NCBI GenBank assembly: GCA_964621445.1
Contig: CAZUNO010000043.1
Span: 1-16,232 of the forward strand
Source: CAZUNO01 sp964621445 [NCBI: Candidatus Hadarchaeota archaeon]
Lineage (GTDB): Archaea > CAYQAE01 > CAYVLA01
DNA: 16,232 bases
Reading direction: 5' to 3'
Positions 1 through 7,880 of this stretch are shown piece by piece. Position numbers and translations under genes: made by a program. The notes under the pieces were generated by a model. That model saw only the letters and a program-made list of their open reading frames with translations. It was not told where the DNA came from and made no database searches. How positions within the stretch are numbered: position 1 is the first letter of the stretch; every line of letters starts with the position of its first letter.

Positions 1-119
1 AGTTGTACACTAGCCTGGAATAATGATCAATAGGGCTCTTTGATGCTCATTTCCTTTTTCTCTTCATAAAGGGGGATTAGTTTTTCAAGGAGCTCCCACT
101 CAGCCAAGGTCAATTTCGG

Positions 120-1301
120 ATGCTGCCGGCGAAAACTGATGACAGACGATTGTATGTGGCAATGCTGGGAAATTTCGTGGTTTTTGGTATATCCATGACC
201 ATCGTGGGTGCCACGGTGCCTGAAATTATTCGGCAATTTAATTGGAGCTATTTATCTATGGGCCTGGTGGTGGCTTCGCCGCCAATAGGGTATTTCATAT
301 CCACATTCCTTTCAGGAATCCTGCTTCGGAGAACTAATGCAAGGAATATTTTGGTTGGGGGGCTTGCACTCCAGGGGGCAGGTCTTCTTGTTTTTGGAAA
401 TACATCCGGGGTTATCCTAAATTCCTGCCTGGCCCTTATGATGGGGATCGGACAGGGATCGACGGAGGTGGTTACTAACTTCTGCGTAGTCCAGATGGAG
501 GAGGGAAGACAGAGCCGATTGATTAACTTGATGCACGGAGCTTTGCCATTGGGGGCGGTTACTGGACCGCTATTCATGGGATGGATATTCCTGACAGGCG
601 GAAGGTGGCAATGGATGTACAGAGGATTGGGTCTCCTTACCTTGATGCTAGCCGGTATTCTCTTCCTATTTTCATATGATAGATTCATGGTGGATCAGTT
701 GGAGGAATCTCCAAAATCGGTTGACAAATCCATTAACAGAAAATTGTTGATCCTCTTGGGCGGAGTCATGCTGCTTTTTGTGGGGGCTGAGATGGGTGTT
801 TCGGCCTGGATTTCGGAGTATTTCGTAAAAGTCCTGGGGACCGGGACCTCGGTGGGTGCCTGGATGGTCTCGGTGTTCTGGCTGGGTGTATTCCTAGGGA
901 GGATCACGATGTCTTTTTACCGCGGGTCCGAGCAGGGCCGTCTGCTTCTTCTTCTTGGCTTTTCCGCAACCGTCCTACTTTCCATTTCGGTTTCCGCGAG
1001 CGATATTTTCGTGGCTTCTGCCGGATTCTTGCTGACCGGGTTGGGGTTCTCCGCAATCTATCCAATCGTAACCGCGATATCTGGGCATTACTTTGCCCGT
1101 ACCAGAAGCATTGCCATGGGAACCGTGGCCGGGTTTGGCGGTCTGGGCTCCTTCCTATTCCCGCTGATCATCTCTTACCTGGCTGGAACCTATGGGCTGG
1201 AAAGCGGTTTTTGGTTCTGCGTTTTTTCCTCGGCAGGTGGTCTTATCCTGGCGATGGTGACCGTGAGCAGGTTCCGTGACACTGGTGCCTTGAAAGAATA
1301 G
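120..1301 (+). CDS. MFS transporter, FHS (fucose/sugar:H+ symporter)-like
   Basis: A 393-residue polytopic membrane protein, the usual size for a 12-helix major facilitator. Hydrophobic segments fill residues 11-188 and 208-385, separated by a charged central loop (about 189-208). The basic loop after the second helix (LLRRTNAR, about 68-75) is in the motif-A position. The segments GIGQGSTEVVTN (109-120), NLMHG (136-140) and GAEMGVSAWISEY (222-234) resemble the matching positions of FHS-family sugar importers, so uptake of a sugar or similar polar organic compound is the best guess; the substrate is unknown. ATG at 120 is the only normal start after an in-frame stop at 78-80; AAGG at 106-109 is a weak ribosome site. 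It heads a plus-strand run with the acyltransferase and BKACE genes, 50 bases before the next start. Confidence 0.85.
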   Translation: MLPAKTDDRRLYVAMLGNFVVFGISMTIVGATVPEIIRQFNWSYLSMGLVVASPPIGYFISTFLSGILLRRTNARNILVGGLALQGAGLLVFGNTSGVILNSCLALMMGIGQGSTEVVTNFCVVQMEEGRQSRLINLMHGALPLGAVTGPLFMGWIFLTGGRWQWMYRGLGLLTLMLAGILFLFSYDRFMVDQLEESPKSVDKSINRKLLILLGGVMLLFVGAEMGVSAWISEYFVKVLGTGTSVGAWMVSVFWLGVFLGRITMSFYRGSEQGRLLLLLGFSATVLLSISVSASDIFVASAGFLLTGLGFSAIYPIVTAISGHYFARTRSIAMGTVAGFGGLGSFLFPLIISYLAGTYGLESGFWFCVFSSAGGLILAMVTVSRFRDTGALKE

Positions 1302-1351
1302 GTTAGCGGTCCAGGCGTCATAAATTTATTAAATGACTTGGAGTGGGTAGT

Positions 1352-2341
1352 GTGGAGATTGGCAAGGAGCGGTTGGTTGGGGATTTAAAGAGAATGGGCA
1401 TCGAGGAGGGGGACTGCTTGGGCTTGGGTGTTTCCCTGAAGAGCATAGGTTATGTCCAGGGCGGGCCAAATACCTTGATTGATGCTCTTATGGAAAGCGT
1501 CGGCGATGATGGCACGATATTTTTCCCTGCTCATAGCAGGGGGTTTCGGCTCTGTATTCTCAAACCGGGAAAACAGATCAGTACGAGAGATGGAAGCACT
1601 TTGCGTCCCTGGAACTACATATACGAGCCGTCGGCCACGCCGCCTATAACTGGGCTGGTGCCCACCACCCTGTGGAAAAGGGATGGTTCCTACAGATCTC
1701 GCCATCCAATAAACTCCATAGTAGCCTTGGGGAAGGACGCCTACTACCTAACTAAGAGGCATGATGAGATGGCCCCGCCCTTTTCCCCCTATTCAACCCT
1801 TGTAGATATGGTGGGAAAGGTGCTCTTTATCGGACTTGATGGCCGCCTAGTTAGTATCAGGCATGAGGCCCAGCACCTGGCTGGCCTCACCGACAATTTC
1901 CCGGATATTATGGGTGTTAGGTATCGAAGAAAGAATGGGTCCATTGGGCTTTACAAAAGAGGACCCAGCGGTTGCACCAGGAGGCTCTCTGAATTGAACG
2001 AGGAGCTATTTCAACGTGGCTTACTTTCCAGGGGCAAGCTGGGCGAGGCTGATTGTTCGATCGGCAAAGCCAAGGAAATACTCCAATGTCTTTCAAATAG
2101 ACTTCGGTTAAATCCAGAGAAGGTTCTTTGTGGTAATCCACGCTGTCTCTGGTGTCGTTATTTGGAGGATAAATACGACCTACTCGAAAAGATAGATGGA
2201 AAGAAGCCTTTTCAGAAAAGCAGGGTTACCCGAACGGTTACCGCATTGTTGAATAACCTTCGGCTCCGTAACTGGTATTGGGCTGAGAGGGTCATGAGCC
2301 TATATTCAAGGATACTGTATTTTTCAGGCATGACGAATTAA
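1352..2341 (+). CDS. AAC(3)-family acetyl-CoA-dependent N-acyltransferase with Cys-rich C-terminus
   Basis: Resembles the aminoglycoside 3-N-acetyltransferase family, which moves an acetyl group from acetyl-CoA to an amine; many members modify sugars or metabolites rather than drugs. Seen: an N-terminal LGVSLKSIGYVQGG segment typical of the family, SRHPINSIVALG (about residues 116-127; family pattern HPxxSxxAxG), and SIRHEAQHLAG (about 168-178), at the place of the usual HxAE motif, with Gln where Glu is expected. The C-terminal third carries Cys260-x4-Cys265-x2-Cys268, possibly a metal site. I chose GTG at 1352 over GTG at 1343 because GGAG at 1340-1343 sits 8 bases before 1352 but overlaps 1343. 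It lies 50 bases after the MFS stop and 17 bases before BKACE, so co-transcription is likely. A drug-resistance role is not supported by context. Confidence 0.8.
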   Translation: MEIGKERLVGDLKRMGIEEGDCLGLGVSLKSIGYVQGGPNTLIDALMESVGDDGTIFFPAHSRGFRLCILKPGKQISTRDGSTLRPWNYIYEPSATPPITGLVPTTLWKRDGSYRSRHPINSIVALGKDAYYLTKRHDEMAPPFSPYSTLVDMVGKVLFIGLDGRLVSIRHEAQHLAGLTDNFPDIMGVRYRRKNGSIGLYKRGPSGCTRRLSELNEELFQRGLLSRGKLGEADCSIGKAKEILQCLSNRLRLNPEKVLCGNPRCLWCRYLEDKYDLLEKIDGKKPFQKSRVTRTVTALLNNLRLRNWYWAERVMSLYSRILYFSGMTN

Positions 2342-2358
2342 ATGGTGAGGCGCTAAAG

Positions 2359-3273
2359 TTGGAGGATGGATTGCAGGATTACCCGCTCAGGCCATTTCCG
2401 AAATTGATCATTAACTGTGCTCTCACCGGCATGGTTCCAACAAAGGAAGATACACCCCACGTTCCGGTATCCCAGGAGGAAGTGGTTGATGATGCCAAGA
2501 GGGTCATCCAAGCGGGTGCATCTATGCTCCATGTTCACGCTAGGGATGAAAAAGGAGTACCCACCTACCGAGCCGAGAAATATCAGGAGATAATCGAAGG
2601 GATTAGAGAATTAGATTCCGAGGTCATTATCTGTGCATCGACAAGTGGCAGGTTGTTCAGAGGTCCAGAGAGAAGGGGCCAGGTTCTGGACCTCAGGGGT
2701 AAAGCAAAACCCGATATGGCAAGCCTGACCTTGGGCTCATTTAATTTCCCCAAAGCCATAGTTTCCCTAGCAAAGGGCGAGGAAGAGGAATTAAGCATAA
2801 GCCCCAATCCTCCAGGTACTATCGTGTCCCTGGCCCGGAAGATGAAAGAGAGGAATATAAAGCCAGAGCTCGAGGTATTCGAGGCGGGGATGATTAACTA
2901 CGGGGTGTATTTGATGCGTAAGGGTATTCTCCCAAAGGAAAAGCCCTACTTCAACCTGATATTGGGTTCATTGGGTGCCGCCAGAGCCAATATGTCAACC
3001 CTTTCCCACATGGTAAACTGTCTTCCACCGGGAGCGATATGGAGCGCAGCCGGCACGGGAAGATTCCAACTTCCCATAAATGCGGCGGCGGCGGTGATGG
3101 GAGGGGGAGTGAGGGTTGGCGTTGAGGACAATATCTATTTTGATTATGATAAGAAAACGCTGGCCACAAACGAGATGTTGGTGAAGAGAATAGTCAGGAT
3201 AGCACGGGAACTCGAGCGGGATATAGCCGATCCCTTAGAGACAAGAGAGATACTGGGACTTGATCGTTCCTAG
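2359..3273 (+). CDS. Beta-keto acid cleavage enzyme (BKACE, DUF849)
   Basis: A 304-residue TIM-barrel protein of the BKACE family, whose characterised members (Kce of lysine fermentation) condense a beta-keto acid with acetyl-CoA to give acetoacetate and a new CoA ester, using a divalent metal. Seen: LIINCALTGMVPTK at the first strand (about 16-29), the metal motif His58-Val-His60 in MLHVHARDE, CASTSGR on a following strand, LGSLGAARANMS (about 208-219), and GVRVGVEDN with Glu256, the expected third metal ligand. Length matches the family. The start is TTG at 2359, with a strong GGTGAGG site at 2344-2350 and 8 bases of spacing. It follows the AAC(3)-like gene closely; both probably use acetyl-CoA. 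The keto acid cannot be told from sequence. Confidence 0.9.
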   Translation: MEDGLQDYPLRPFPKLIINCALTGMVPTKEDTPHVPVSQEEVVDDAKRVIQAGASMLHVHARDEKGVPTYRAEKYQEIIEGIRELDSEVIICASTSGRLFRGPERRGQVLDLRGKAKPDMASLTLGSFNFPKAIVSLAKGEEEELSISPNPPGTIVSLARKMKERNIKPELEVFEAGMINYGVYLMRKGILPKEKPYFNLILGSLGAARANMSTLSHMVNCLPPGAIWSAAGTGRFQLPINAAAAVMGGGVRVGVEDNIYFDYDKKTLATNEMLVKRIVRIARELERDIADPLETREILGLDRS

Positions 3274-3360
3274 GGATTTTTATCGTCAATAGCCTGTTTT
3301 GAACCCGGCAAACACCAATTTTTTCAGGTTATTTTGAGATAGAAAAACGGAGAAACTAAG
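3274..3360 (+). promoter_or_regulatory. Intergenic leader before nicotinamidase, with U-rich terminator candidates
   Basis: This gap of 87 bases separates BKACE from the nicotinamidase gene. A T5 run lies at 3277-3281 just after the BKACE stop and a T6 run at 3319-3324; archaeal transcription often ends at such U-rich stretches. An A/T-rich TTATTTTGAGATA stretch around 3329-3341 could be a TATA element. GGAG at 3349-3352 lies 8 bases before ATG 3361 and is a plausible ribosome site. The nicotinamidase may therefore be transcribed separately from the upstream trio; this is inferred from base composition only. Confidence 0.35.
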
Positions 3361-3942
3361 ATGGCAATTGAGGTAAATGAAGGAGACGCGCTCATCGTGG
3401 TGGATTACCAGAAGGATTTCTGTCCAGGAGGAGCCCTAGCGGTAGAGGATGGGGATGAAATAGCCCCGGTTCTGAATTCTTATATTGATATCTTCAAAGA
3501 GAAGGGAGGCCCCATATTCGCCACCAGGGATTGGCATCCCCCCGACCACATATCTTTTAAGGAACAGGGAGGTCAGTGGCCGCCCCACTGTGTTAGGGGC
3601 ACCGAGGGCGCGGAGTTTAACCCCGCCCTCGATTTGGACGAAGAGGCGGAGATCATTTCAAAAGCCACGCAGTCCGAAGAGGAAGCCTATTCCGGATTCG
3701 ATGGAACCGATCTCGAGCAAGAACTGAAAGCAAAGGGAGTGAAAAGGGTTTTTGTCGGCGGCTTGGCCACTGATTATTGCGTGAAAAACACGGCTCTGGA
3801 CTCCCTGGAGGCGGGCTTCGATACCTACATATTGAAGGATGCAACCAGAGGCGTCAACGTTGAACCAGGAGACAGCGAGAAAGCAGTTGAGAGTATGCGA
3901 GAGGGCGGGGCCATGGTAATCAGCATTGAGCAGTTAGCTTAG
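3361..3942 (+). CDS. pncA: Nicotinamidase (PncA-type isochorismatase-like hydrolase)
   Basis: A cytoplasmic hydrolase converting nicotinamide to nicotinate and ammonia, feeding NAD salvage. The 193-residue length fits. The catalytic triad is visible: Asp15 (VVDYQKDFCPGGAL), Lys101 (ISKATQ) and Cys140 (GGLATDYCVKNT). The metal ligands are Asp57 and His59 (TRDWHP) and His76 (WPPHCVRGT). The spacing of the metal ligands (57/59/76) equals that in the known archaeal enzyme from Pyrococcus horikoshii (52/54/71) shifted by five. SGFDGTDL matches the substrate-side loop of nicotinamidases rather than of isochorismatases. It has ATG with GGAG 8 bases upstream. Its stop is 14 bases from the stop of the convergent dehydrogenase. 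No link to neighbouring genes is evident beyond general NAD supply. Confidence 0.93.
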   Translation: MAIEVNEGDALIVVDYQKDFCPGGALAVEDGDEIAPVLNSYIDIFKEKGGPIFATRDWHPPDHISFKEQGGQWPPHCVRGTEGAEFNPALDLDEEAEIISKATQSEEEAYSGFDGTDLEQELKAKGVKRVFVGGLATDYCVKNTALDSLEAGFDTYILKDATRGVNVEPGDSEKAVESMREGGAMVISIEQLA

Positions 3943-3956
3943 GATAATTTTGGGCA

Positions 3957-4907
3957 TCAATATCCCTTCTCCTTGTTGATTACTCCCTCTAGTGGCTTGC
4001 CTTTCATGAACCTGTCGAGGTTTCGGGTGAAACGATCGATCAACCTATCCATGCGGCGATGGGAACCACCACCGATATGGGAAGTTATAACCACGTTTTC
4101 CATTCCCCACAGTGGACTTTCAGATGGAAGAGGGTCCTTCGGCGGGACATCAAGACCGGCTCCCGCTATTAATCCCTCTTCAAGGGCACGTATCAAGGAC
4201 TGATATTCAACTATGGCCCCTCTGGTAACGTTAATCAATAAGGATGAGTCCTTCATGGTCCGGAAGGCCTGATGGTCAAAGAGTCCATCCGTTTCCGGAG
4301 TTAGAGGGCAACATATGCTGACGATATCGCTTTTTTCTAGGAGATCTAAAAACCTGACAGGTTTCCAGAGGCGGTGAACGAAATCCGGTCTCTCCATATC
4401 TCTGGGATCAATGGCCAGAGTTCTTACCCCGAAAGCTCTACCCCTCTTAGCGACCTCAAAGCCCGTCCCCCCCAGCCCGATAACGCCAAGGGTCTTTCCC
4501 TCCATCTCCCACACGTAATTCTTGACAGGTTCCCGGTTATCATAGCCAGGATTTCGGACCGACCAGGCTATCCCACGGCTCAAGGCAAGTATGAGTGCCC
4601 ATGTGTGCTCGGCGAGCGGCTTTCCCATAAGTCCCTTGGCGCTGGTTAGCATTACGTCACTTTCAACGAAATCCGGGAAGAGCAGGCCATCAACGCCCGC
4701 AGTGACCTTCTGGATCCACCGGAGGTTCTCCGCGGCTCGGAATATCTTCTCGTCAAGTCTACCGAGGATTACATGGGCATCTTTGGCAGCTGCGAGCCTT
4801 TCCTTCTCGTCCGTGGCAACCTTTACCTGGATTCGGGGAGAAACATTCCTAATACGGTCCATGTATTCCGGGGAGATCTTCCTTGTGACTAGAACGTTGA
4901 GTTTCAA
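3957..4907 (-). CDS. D-isomer-specific 2-hydroxyacid dehydrogenase
   Basis: A 316-residue NAD(P)-dependent enzyme that interconverts 2-keto and D-2-hydroxy acids. The Rossmann fold shows GVIGLGGTG (glycines 144, 146, 149) with Asp167 (TLAIDPRD) at the end of the second strand, which favours NAD over NADP. The N-terminal part contains WIQKVTAGVDG and LAEHTWALILALSR, both typical. Of the catalytic Arg-Glu-His set, Arg229 (NVTRGAIV) and His277 (ITSHIGGG) are present, but the position normally held by Glu (EP in DVxxxEPLP) is Asp258 in PPKDPLP. The substrate is not predictable; glyoxylate/hydroxypyruvate-type acids are common in this subgroup. Start is TTG 4907 with GAGGTG (4915-4920 on the other strand) 7 bases before it. 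Transcribed away from the sulfatase at 5011. Confidence 0.88.
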   Translation of the reverse strand: MKLNVLVTRKISPEYMDRIRNVSPRIQVKVATDEKERLAAAKDAHVILGRLDEKIFRAAENLRWIQKVTAGVDGLLFPDFVESDVMLTSAKGLMGKPLAEHTWALILALSRGIAWSVRNPGYDNREPVKNYVWEMEGKTLGVIGLGGTGFEVAKRGRAFGVRTLAIDPRDMERPDFVHRLWKPVRFLDLLEKSDIVSICCPLTPETDGLFDHQAFRTMKDSSLLINVTRGAIVEYQSLIRALEEGLIAGAGLDVPPKDPLPSESPLWGMENVVITSHIGGGSHRRMDRLIDRFTRNLDRFMKGKPLEGVINKEKGY

Positions 4908-5010
4908 TCCTTAACACCTCGCATCTGGTTTTGTAATCTCCCCTTTCATTTGACCAGGATAATAGTTATGTTTCCATCCCCCTGATAATTGCCAAACTGG
5001 GGTTCCATCG
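4908..5010. promoter_or_regulatory. Divergent intergenic region, dehydrogenase / sulfatase
   Basis: A 103-base gap between two divergent genes, so it must hold both promoters. For the minus-strand dehydrogenase the ribosome site GAGGTG is at 4920-4915. For the plus-strand sulfatase no good SD is seen; ATAATAGTTAT around 4960-4970 and GATAATT around 4983-4989 are the A/T-rich candidates, the latter about 25 bases before ATG 5011 and so compatible with a leaderless message. No palindrome was found. The assignment of individual elements is uncertain. Confidence 0.35.
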
Positions 5011-6483
5011 ATGACCTCCTATCCCAACATCTTGCTTGTGATGTGTGATCAGCTCACCGCCAGAGTGCTGGAATGCTATGGCGGGCAGGCAGAGGCTCCC
5101 AATATAGGCCGGATATCCGCGGAAGGCGTTCGGTTCGATAATGCGGTATGTCCATATCCTATTTGTTCCCCCAGCCGGGCCTCGATCATTACAGGAAAGG
5201 CTCCACACGAACATGGGATCACCCATAACGTGAACAAATTCGATTACCCCACGGTCTCCTCCCCGGATGCGGAGGAGGGTATACGTGCCGACGACACAAC
5301 CCTGGGTAAGGTGCTAAACAGCGCCGGGTTCGAGACCCATCACTACGGAAAGTGGCATCTAACCGACGACGAGCTTCCCTGGTATGGGGATATGTACAGG
5401 GAGAACCAGGAGTATGCCCGTGAGATGTCAGATGAATTCTCAAGGGTCAGAAAGCTGTCGGAAGAGGAATGGCTCAGTTGGTATAGCTGGTCGCTACCGG
5501 TTGATGTTGATCCGGAGATAAGGAGCATAATGCGGGGTTGGGGGGACAGGTATTTGGATAGTCCCCTGGGCAGGTTTATCCGCCGGATGGGTAGATTGGA
5601 ATTCCCATTGGAGGATACGTTTGATTACAGGGTAGGCCGGAAGTGCGTCCAGGCCATAGAGAATTCCCAGGAGCCGTTCATGATAACCTCTTCCTTCAAT
5701 TATCCCCATGGCCCGGAGGTAGTTCCCGATCCCTACTATGATGCCTACAAGAGGTCCGAGATAGAGTTCCCGGGTAACTTCAGTTCCCGGGAAGAGAGAT
5801 TTGAGTCTGACCTTTCACACAGGATTCTAGTCGAGCTGGGAGAGGAGGTATTCCGGGAATTTCTGAGAGTCTATTACTCAACCATACTTCTCGTTGATGA
5901 TCAGATCGGGGATATCCTGAAGGCACTCGAGGAAAAGGGCTGTCTAGATGATACGATCATAGTTTTCACCGCGGACCACGGAGATATGGCCGGGGGCCAT
6001 GGGATGATTAGAAAGGCAACCGATTCTCTTTATGATGAGATGGTAAACGTTCCCCTCCTCATCCGGCACGGTTCGCTTGAGCCAGGGGTTTTCCGTGCCA
6101 ATGTTAGCCTCACTGATCTAATGCCGACCCTGTTAGACATGGTTGGGGTTCGCCGGGTGGAGGAATTCCCGGGAAATAGCATGGCTGAATATCTTAAGGG
6201 AGAATACCCCGAAATTGGTCAGAGCTATAGCTTTTGCGAGCGGCTTTCCCCCTCTCCGGACCATAGGCGAAGGTCCAGGATTCAAGAAGAAGGAACCTAC
6301 ATGGTCAGAGGAAGCCGATGGAAATACCTCGGGTTCATTGATGGGGATGAATACCTATATGATCTTGTGGAGGACCCTGGGGAAACCGAAAATCTGGCCG
6401 GGGATCCCGAATTCGCCGGTGAGAAGGACCACCTCAAGCAGCGCCTCAATCGATGGCTGGCTGGAGCTGGCAGAAAGAACTAG
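5011..6483 (+). CDS. Sulfatase (formylglycine type, CSPSR motif)
   Basis: A 490-residue sulfatase of the alkaline-phosphatase superfamily that hydrolyses sulfate esters. It has the full modification signature at residues 52-62: Cys52-Ser-Pro-Ser-Arg56 followed by ASIITG. Cys52 would need conversion to formylglycine by a separate enzyme, not encoded here. Metal and active-site residues: Asp13 (MCDQL), YGKWHL with Lys114 and His116, His233 (YPHGPE), TADHGD with Asp322 and His323, and Lys335 (IRKATD). There is no signal peptide, so it should act in the cytoplasm. The C-terminal half ends in the usual ELYDL-like turn (EYLYDLVEDPGETENLAG). Start ATG 5011. It ends 3 bases from the stop of a convergent superfamily relative. 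Substrate class (sugar or aryl sulfate) cannot be told. Confidence 0.93.
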   Translation: MTSYPNILLVMCDQLTARVLECYGGQAEAPNIGRISAEGVRFDNAVCPYPICSPSRASIITGKAPHEHGITHNVNKFDYPTVSSPDAEEGIRADDTTLGKVLNSAGFETHHYGKWHLTDDELPWYGDMYRENQEYAREMSDEFSRVRKLSEEEWLSWYSWSLPVDVDPEIRSIMRGWGDRYLDSPLGRFIRRMGRLEFPLEDTFDYRVGRKCVQAIENSQEPFMITSSFNYPHGPEVVPDPYYDAYKRSEIEFPGNFSSREERFESDLSHRILVELGEEVFREFLRVYYSTILLVDDQIGDILKALEEKGCLDDTIIVFTADHGDMAGGHGMIRKATDSLYDEMVNVPLLIRHGSLEPGVFRANVSLTDLMPTLLDMVGVRRVEEFPGNSMAEYLKGEYPEIGQSYSFCERLSPSPDHRRRSRIQEEGTYMVRGSRWKYLGFIDGDEYLYDLVEDPGETENLAGDPEFAGEKDHLKQRLNRWLAGAGRKN

Positions 6484-6486
6484 ACC

Positions 6487-7830
6487 TTACCATCCCATGC
6501 GCATTCTCCAATGGGAGTAGGATTCCTCCTGCTCCTTGACCAGATTCCACACTCTCTTTATGGGTTTCAATCCCTTCTCGGCAGCTACCACCAGGGGATC
6601 GGTTTTCGTTCCTACCTGTCTCTCCTCCCATCTCCGGAGTTTTATTGCCATTTTGTCCCTGGTCCCCTGCCGATGGGCTGAGAGGTCCTCACGTTCACCG
6701 CCATCTTTTGATATGTCATAGAGTTCCTCCTTGGGACAAGGCCAGAATCCATGATGTATGCACCTCATGTATTTCCACCGTTGGGTTATCATGGCCCGCT
6801 TGGCCTGCCAGGACCCCTGGTTAACATAGGCTGTGTTTCTAATGCTGTCCAATCGCCCTTCAAGGAGCGGTATCAGGCTCTTTCCCTGAATCTCTGAGGG
6901 GATTTCGATACCCGCCAGGTCCAGGATGGTGGGGCTCAGGTCGATGCTCTGGACCAGGGATCTGTAATTGCCCGTTCCCACTTCCGGCCAACGAATGAGG
7001 AGGGGGACGTGTACCGTGGGCTCGTAGACGCCTGAGTGGTCGAAGTATATTGAGTGCTCGCCCAGGCTCTCCCCGTGGTCGGCAGTTATGACAAGGAAGG
7101 TATCATCCAAAAGGCTTCTCTCCTCGAGGGGTTCCAATAATCTGGATATTCGATCATCCACGTATCTAATGGCAGCGTCATATTGGCACCTTATGTATTC
7201 TGCATCGGTTACCCCCTTGCCGATGGTGGATATTTTACGCTCCAGGAAGGGCCAAACGCCTGATTTCTTGGCCTCCTCCAAGCTGTCGTTTTCGGGGTCC
7301 CTCTCATCTCCCTGGTAGAAAATGCGGTCGAATTCCTTTCCCGGCTTGTACTCGTGAACGTCCCAATAGTGAACGAAAAGCATGAAATCCTCGTCCGCGT
7401 GGGTATCAAGCCAGGGTATTGCAGCTGAGTTAATCTGGTCCGCGGTTACTCTTTGTGTCAGGAGTTTTCTTCCGGCGACCGGGTTCATGCTGTAGTTGAA
7501 TCCTTTGGTGAAGAAGCTCTTCATGTTGGGCAGCGTAGTTGCAGCAGCTGTGGCGTGGGATTCTCCCTCCATGATTGATGGTAGCCATGGGGATTCCTCG
7601 TCTAGCCACTCGTGCTCTGCATGGGAAATGACACGGTTTACTATACCCCTCTGTCCGGTGAAAGTGGAGGTGTAACTGGGCTGGGTAGGCACGTCGGTTG
7701 GATAGGCTCTTTGGAACAATGCCGATTTTTTGGCTATCTCATCAATATTGGGAGAGGTGTTCCTGGAATATCCGTAACAACCCAGATGGTCGTACCTAAG
7801 GGTGTCCACAAAGATCAGGAGAATTTTCAT
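6487..7830 (-). CDS. Sulfatase-like alkaline-phosphatase-superfamily enzyme with Thr at the nucleophile position
   Basis: A 447-residue relative of sulfatases: Asp9 (IFVDTLRYDHLGCYG), TADHGE with Asp251 and His252, FDHSGVYEPTVHVPLLIRWP, and ELYDISKDGGEREDLS near the C-terminus. In the place of CxPSR it has Thr49-Gln-Pro-Ser-Tyr53, aligned without gaps up to the conserved TG (58-59). It therefore lacks both the Cys/Ser to be oxidised and the Arg of the recognition motif. Thr-nucleophile members of the superfamily include phosphoethanolamine and glycerol-phosphate transferases and phosphodiesterases, so a phosphoester substrate is as likely as a sulfate ester. No signal peptide or membrane helix is evident. 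ATG 7830 has no SD; a CTTTAAG box lies about 27 bases upstream. It follows the alpha/beta hydrolase on the same strand by 50 bases. Confidence 0.85.
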   Translation of the reverse strand: MKILLIFVDTLRYDHLGCYGYSRNTSPNIDEIAKKSALFQRAYPTDVPTQPSYTSTFTGQRGIVNRVISHAEHEWLDEESPWLPSIMEGESHATAAATTLPNMKSFFTKGFNYSMNPVAGRKLLTQRVTADQINSAAIPWLDTHADEDFMLFVHYWDVHEYKPGKEFDRIFYQGDERDPENDSLEEAKKSGVWPFLERKISTIGKGVTDAEYIRCQYDAAIRYVDDRISRLLEPLEERSLLDDTFLVITADHGESLGEHSIYFDHSGVYEPTVHVPLLIRWPEVGTGNYRSLVQSIDLSPTILDLAGIEIPSEIQGKSLIPLLEGRLDSIRNTAYVNQGSWQAKRAMITQRWKYMRCIHHGFWPCPKEELYDISKDGGEREDLSAHRQGTRDKMAIKLRRWEERQVGTKTDPLVVAAEKGLKPIKRVWNLVKEQEESYSHWRMRMGW

Positions 7831-7853
7831 GTCAACGGGTGACCGGTATATCG

Positions 7854-7860
7854 CTTAAAG
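7854..7860 (-). promoter_or_regulatory. TATA-like box for the Thr-type sulfatase homologue
   Basis: On the minus strand this reads CTTTAAG, centred about 27 bases before ATG 7830, with no SD motif in between. The distance fits an archaeal leaderless transcript. It lies in the 50-base gap after the hydrolase gene, so the sulfatase homologue could be made from its own message as well as by read-through. The box departs from the ideal TTTAWA pattern. Confidence 0.38.
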
Positions 7861-7880
7861 GTGTTCTCAATTCAAAATGC

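Noticed and set aside
248-688. Long minus-strand frame opposite the MFS gene
   Set aside because: It is a shadow of the transporter: Pro/Arg-rich composition, no domain, no promoter or ribosome site of its own.
1352-2341. Calling this gene an aminoglycoside resistance gene
   Set aside because: The family has many non-resistance members, the active-site motif differs, and neighbours are metabolic.
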